Part shown: one piece after another, positions 26,901 to 32,900 of the stretch
How the letters are laid out: the number at the start of each line of letters is the position of its first letter
How positions within the stretch are numbered: the stretch's first letter is position 1
Assembly: GCA_013076295.1 (NCBI GenBank)
Contig: RQOL01000677.1
Location: 1 to 64,000, forward strand
DNA from: Sanderia malayensis
Taxonomy: Eukaryota; Cnidaria; Scyphozoa; Semaeostomeae; Pelagiidae
Reading direction: 5' to 3'
DNA: 64,000 nucleotides
Notes under the pieces: model-generated
What the model saw: the letters and a program-made list of their open reading frames with translations, nothing else
The model's database searches: none
What the model was told of the DNA's origin: nothing
Position numbers and translations under genes: made by a program

Positions 26901-29900
26901 TTCAACGCGGAAGACGAGCGTGAAACAGACATGATGAACAGTCGGTGGAGGTTGGTGCATTTCAAGCATGTTTTTGAGGAGGAAAATCAGAAAGAATAGC
27001 ACCATGTGGTGCTTGTTTTGCCAAAACTTGTTCTGTCATAAGAAAACTGACTTTAAAACATTATGGGACTGAAAGTTTGCAGAATGTAATGTTCTGCATT
27101 TAATGTTTCTTGCGTTGTCTCCAACGCGTTACCAACGTGTTACCGACGAGTTACCATACGAGTTACCATTTTCTATATAGGCTTTACACCAGAGATTGAC
27201 GTGTTACCACGAGTTACCATCGTTTTTAAAAGAACTTATCTCTTCCTTATTTTCATGGACTCTGTGGTAACTCGTGGTAACACGTCAACCACGGTCTGAA
27301 GCCTATATAGATAATGGTAACTCGTATGGTAACTCGTCGGTAACACGTCGGTAACACGCAGGAATAAAGAAAATATGCCTCACCTATAAATTATTCATCG
27401 TCATGACACCTTAATACTTAATTCGCTGGCCTTTTGCCTTCTTTACCATATCAATACGTTTATCCATAGATGCAATTGTTTTATCAATAATTTCGGGGGA
27501 ATAACTCAGTAGAGTCTGTTTAGCTCTTTCACAAAATTGCGAGTACGTCTCGTGCGTTATTCTGTTGGTAAATGCATCTTCTCGCAGTTTTGACTTAACG
27601 TTGTGGAACAAATTTTCGATCGGATTGAGGTCAGGACTGCGAGGTGGGATCGTAAACTTTCTTGCCCCGACATCACACATGGCTTGTTGTGCCTTTCGGC
27701 TGTTCTGGGAAGGGTCACCATCTTGCAAGAAAAGTTTGCCTTTTACGTTGCAGCTACGCTCAAAAAGTGAAGGGAACTGTTCTCTAATAAAGTCAGCGAA
27801 CTTTTGGCCATTCAACTGCCCTTCGTATTGTTCAACTAAAACCACACCCCTTTTATAGGCAATTGCAACTAAAAAATTTGCCGTTCTACCACCACTCCCT
27901 GCGTGGGAACCCTTTGCAGTTTGATTGTAACTGAGACCATCGGAAGGTTTACGCCACGACATTGTTCTTGGTGCCAAAGACTGATCGTGGGGATTTACTT
28001 TGTGCGTAAAACCAACTCCATCTAAATAGAACGCTACATGATCCGTCCAAACGGACGGTGTCAATGACCTGCGAACCTTTTTAGCAAATTCATATCTAAC
28101 TTTGAGATCTTTTCGACTCAAAACTCCCTTCTTCCTTGAATGGGAATACTTAAATCCAGCTTTTCTCAACACGCGCCTCACTGTTTCATCCGAAATATCT
28201 GGTGACACACCAGCAAACACTTTCAGTCTCTTTGTTGTGAAATACCCATAGTCTCTTCGCAAAATTTCAACCTGTCGCAGAATATTACGTTTGTCTCGAA
28301 CAGTAAGTTTCGGGGGGCGACCTTTGTTATTTTTTCTTTTGTCAACAGTTGTGTCCTCGATTGGTCGTTTCATATGTCTACAAATTGTTGCTTTGGAATA
28401 TTTTCCATATTTTTTGACACCTGAAATTTCCCTCCATGTTTTATTTTGATCTTGGTGAAGATAGCGCCAGTGAATTGAAACAGCCAGTGGAACTCGGTTA
28501 AGTTTGCACTTGGGCTTCATGTTCCTATGTACGATTCTGTAACATTTAAGAAAGCCCTATACTAATAATATGTTCACACTTGTTGCTAAGTGCAATATGC
28601 ACATTAAGGAAGTTGCAAACCGTTCAATTGATTATCTAAAATTCAGGTGCATAATTGAGGTCCTGAAAGCATGCGTTTTTTCTCTCTTTTCTCAAGGTCA
28701 ATGACAAAAGATAATGCAAAATATTGGAAACAACAGGAATTGGTAAGTAACTCTTATATTGGGCTTCATTATGTGTTTTGATAAAAATTGTAGACGCCAC
28801 AGTAATTGATTTGTATATGCCATTACAACTAAGCAGTATGAAAGTAATTTCAGTTCCTCGTTCCCAAGGATTAGTCACCATTGAGCAACTTTTAAGCTTT
28901 GGTGCATGCAACAAAATCTTCACATTCCGCTTATACCCCAAAATTCCCCCCAAAAACGTCCCAGGACTCCCTATAAACAATTAAATTTCAATATTCCAAA
29001 CTATAACATCAGTTAGTCACTCTGTAATACTATCCCATTGACAAGGCATGACTAAAATGGCAAATAACGAGGATGCAAGTTGAAAAAAATTCTAAGTGTA
29101 AAAAATTTGTAGGACAATCCTTCACAAAATACATTGAGACTCGCAAAAATACAAGATAGCAGTACGTTTTTTGGCAAACGTTTGCACGAAAAATGATTCC
29201 CCAGCACTCCCTTCCCCTGACTATGCAATGTTGTCATTATTGTGGAAAGAAAACCTCATCATATCCTCAAAGAAGCTGAGAAACAACACCTAACCAACAT
29301 TGATTGTTTGGGGGAGGGGAAAGACAAAGGCAGTCTCACAATTTATGTGGACGATTGTAGTTTCACATCCAGAATAGTTTCATATAAAGTTACCTGATGC
29401 AGCAATCAACTCTTCTGCTATTACACGGCGATAGTCATTCAGATCTTGTGAGGAGTTTGGAAATTGTGCATTCTCAGAGACAATCATCTGCTCAGCAAAC
29501 TACAACACAATTCAAGCTGGTGACTCTGTTTCTCCAGAATGTCCTGTAAATGTAACATAAAAAGACAACAGTTAAAGGCTGTAATTAGAACATAAATATT
29601 TTTCCTAATTTAGCTCTACATTGTGGTACTGTGGATCTAACTTGACAGTAATTTGATAATTTTATGTACCTCCAATTCTTCAACACTTTTTCAATCTGCT
29701 TCTCAAGTTCTCCAAGAGGATTTAAAAAATATATTTTTCCATGCTTAGGTTTAATGACTTTTCATATAAAAGAAAATATCCATGTTTATCATTGTTCTCA
29801 TTAAAAGAAAGCGTGACAAAAAATAATTATTCACATGAACTCGCACAGTGTTCCGCAGAAAAGAATGCCACTGCGTTAGCAATATAATACTCTTAGGTGC

Positions 29901-32900
29901 CTAATTGCCGGGGGGTCCCAATTAGCGGGGGGGTTGGATTTTTTGTTGAAAATTAATTGCCCGGGGGTCCCAATTAGCGGGGGGGGTTGGATTTTTGTCT
30001 TGTTATTTCAAAGTTCCCCAGATTCCCAGATTCAATTTTTATCTTATTTTGTCTATGCAAGACTGGTATCTATTTATTTCGTGATTTTGAATATTCTGAT
30101 ATGAGTTTTCAATACGCGTCACTTACGCGAAGTTGAAAAATTTAATAAGCGGATCGTCCTAATAACAGCGGGGGGTTGGAAAAATTTTCAAAAATTAATT
30201 AGCGGGGGGGGGACGGCAATTAGGCACCTAAGAGTACTTACGATTAGATTCCAATGGCTTTGTGAAGTGTTGTACGCTCCAATGACTAGGTTGTATTGTT
30301 CAATTGTAATCTGAAATGTTTTATTTTTGGAGAAGTTTATATGCTACCACGTGAGCCAATCGTATTTTGCACAATGCATATAATATATGGGTCCATTATA
30401 ATTAATAACTTCTGTACCTTTTGGAGCTTTGGTTTATAACAAAGTCCGTCGCAAATGTCTGTCATCAAACAAGCAGCAATGACAAGTATTTGTGACTGTA
30501 GAAAAAGGCATATTCCGATATATTTTATTCTAATATGTTGATGCTAACAAACATTATACACTATAAATTTATTAGCCACACAGATTATACTCACTGTCAT
30601 CGAATTGTACTTTCTCGACAACAACAGCAGATAAGCATCCAAGAGCTATGGGAAATGAAATAAAGTGTGAATACAGGTCAAGCGAATTGAACAACATCTA
30701 TTAATATAAGATAGCAATAAAATTTGTTACGAAACCTCGTCAGACAGGTGTGCATCTTGTTTCAGTTCCAGTATGCGCTTATCAGATAAACTGATGTGAC
30801 CTATTCGGCTTTCAATATAACCAGCACTGTATCCTGACCAAATACCGTCAATAACTACAAAAAAGCAGCAATACAACGCAACTATTACCTACAAGCAATA
30901 CAGAAATACGTTCGGCATATATTGGTTAATGTAAACTACCTTGCTTTGTTGAATATGTTGTGTTGCTCAATTTTTCCTTGGGTTCAGAAAAAGCATCTTC
31001 AGCCTCGCTGGAAACGTCAATACAAATGGACTTTGCAATGAATGACGATGTATCTGTGTGATAAACAACTTCTTCGTTGTTCACCTTTATATCTTCGGGA
31101 ATTGCAGGTACACTTTTCCGTGTTGTTTTCGGCAATTGTGATGTGGTGGTCGAGCACTTGCTTTCAGCTTCATTACTCTGCTGCTTTTCATCATCGCTTC
31201 CATTTGAATTTTCTTCAAAATGGCAATCGTCTCTTGCTTTTTCTACCAGTCTGCTCCAACTTGATGTGCACGGATGACAGTCTTCTCCACTTGATGATGA
31301 TAACGCATCTTCATGAGATGGATTTTCCACGAACAAGTTAATGCTTTCGTTTTTCTCCTCAGCAAACTCAGATGCCATGCTAGTGTCTTCTTTGTTCATC
31401 TCAGAACTGGATTTTGCATGGCTATTCACAGCTGCATTGTCAGTGTTGCATGACCCATGCTCGAGTTGTTCTTCTGGGAAAATCCATGGCTTTAAGTGAG
31501 AGATATTTCGTTTCGTCTTTTTGTCATCAAGATACACGTGCTTTCTTCCAACTATGTCTGTTATTTCGTAGGGTCCAGTCCATGTCTTTCCAAGTTTGTC
31601 TCCTTTACGAGTTGCCTTTCGTGCATTGTATAATAGTACTTTTTGACCCTTACGAAATGAGATGGCTTCCTTTGACTTTGACAGCTTGCGTTGCCTGTAA
31701 TACTTTTTTGAGATTCTTGAGCTTTCTTGATGTTGGTGACTGCTTGCTCTTGATTTTTCGTTTTTTGGACAATTGATTCAGTTAGGAACTTGACAATGGT
31801 TTCCTCCGCGAGTAACTGAATCGCCACCTATTTGAAAAAGTCGAAACTCTGTGATAGGAAAGCTTTTGCTACAGAGATTATTAAATTAAGAATAAAAACT
31901 TGAAGGCCTGAATGCAAAAGTTATTTTCTCCAAACTCATTTGTAAGCTTTTCTTTCTCTAGATTTGCATTAACTTACATCTGAAATGTCTTCTTTATCAT
32001 CTTTTATCTCGACGGGCCGTAATGCTTCACGACCATACAGCAACTGGAAGGGCGTGAATTTTGTAGTGGCACTTTTGGTGGTACGAATGGAAAATAGAAT
32101 CGGATCTATGTACTCATCCCAATGGTCAAGTGTATTTTCTTCTGCTAGTAGCTTTTCTAAACGCCTAAAAGAGTCATGCTCATGTTCAAACAGGGTCTGT
32201 AATCATCGAATCTGTGACAAAATGAAGGGTCGGCAAGTACGATCTGAGCAAATAAAACAAGGATATATTATAATGCTGAGTTTAACCTCTTTATATTTTT
32301 GTTTGTTCTTTCATCCAAACCGTTTGTCTGTGGGTGATATGCTGCAGTCATTTTGTGCTTTACACCAAGAATCGTGCAAAATTCCGTATTTAGCTACAAA
32401 AGATACACTTATAAGAATACCTTTATTTGTGCAATGAATACTGTTGCAGCTTATTAAATTTCTGCTTTACATTGTCACCATCTTTCTTTGTGTTTTAATT
32501 TTCACATAAGCTAAAGTTTTTTTACAAAGCCAAGAAATACCTCGTTGACGAACTCTCTCCCTTGGTCTGTTAAGACTTTTTCAGGCGCTCCATGGCGACA
32601 AAATAGCTTCACCAAACACTTTGCTACTTGTAGGGCTGACCTTTCAGGAATTGGAAACGCCTCAACCCATTTCGTAAAATAGTCTGTGCAGGTGAAAATA
32701 TATCGGTTCCCATTGCCAGTTGTTGGATAAGCTCCCATCAAGTCTACTCCAAGCATCTGCCATGGTTTTGTTACCTAATGTGCACAACGTATTTTCATTT
32801 TAAAATTAGATGCTTTCACTTTCAGACATAAGTAGAACATTCAGAAGAAGATAACATGAGTATAAAAATATTCACCGTTATGCAATCTAGCTCAACATCA

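Larger units (their letters stand above)
3420..29357. mobile_element. Tandem array of a Rep + Tc1-transposase element: six units plus a closing 243-bp module
   Basis: Six head-to-tail units start at 3420, 7714, 11989, 16258, 20542 and 24822 (4269-4294 bp each). A seventh copy of only the first 243 bp (29115-29357) closes the array. Within a unit the order is module R, non-coding leader, Rep gene on plus, iteron palindrome, transposase gene on minus, non-coding tail. The outer ends CAATCC... and ...GATTG are imperfect inverted repeats flanked by TA (3418-3419, 29358-29359). TA is the target expected for Tc1/mariner; internal copies of the same ends are not flanked by TA. Removing the array joins two halves of one Ginger intron. 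Units differ by few substitutions and many 1-base indels. Either a concatemer was inserted, or an R-core-R element expanded by unequal exchange. Confidence 0.9.

Noticed and set aside
3420..29357. Integrated parvovirus or circovirus copies
   Set aside because: No capsid gene. A Tc1 transposase is always present, and the edges are transposon-like with TA. The Rep resembles a transposon-borne lineage.
31985..32437. 150-residue plus-strand frame
   Set aside because: It is antisense to Ginger exons 5-6, which encode recognisable integrase segments.
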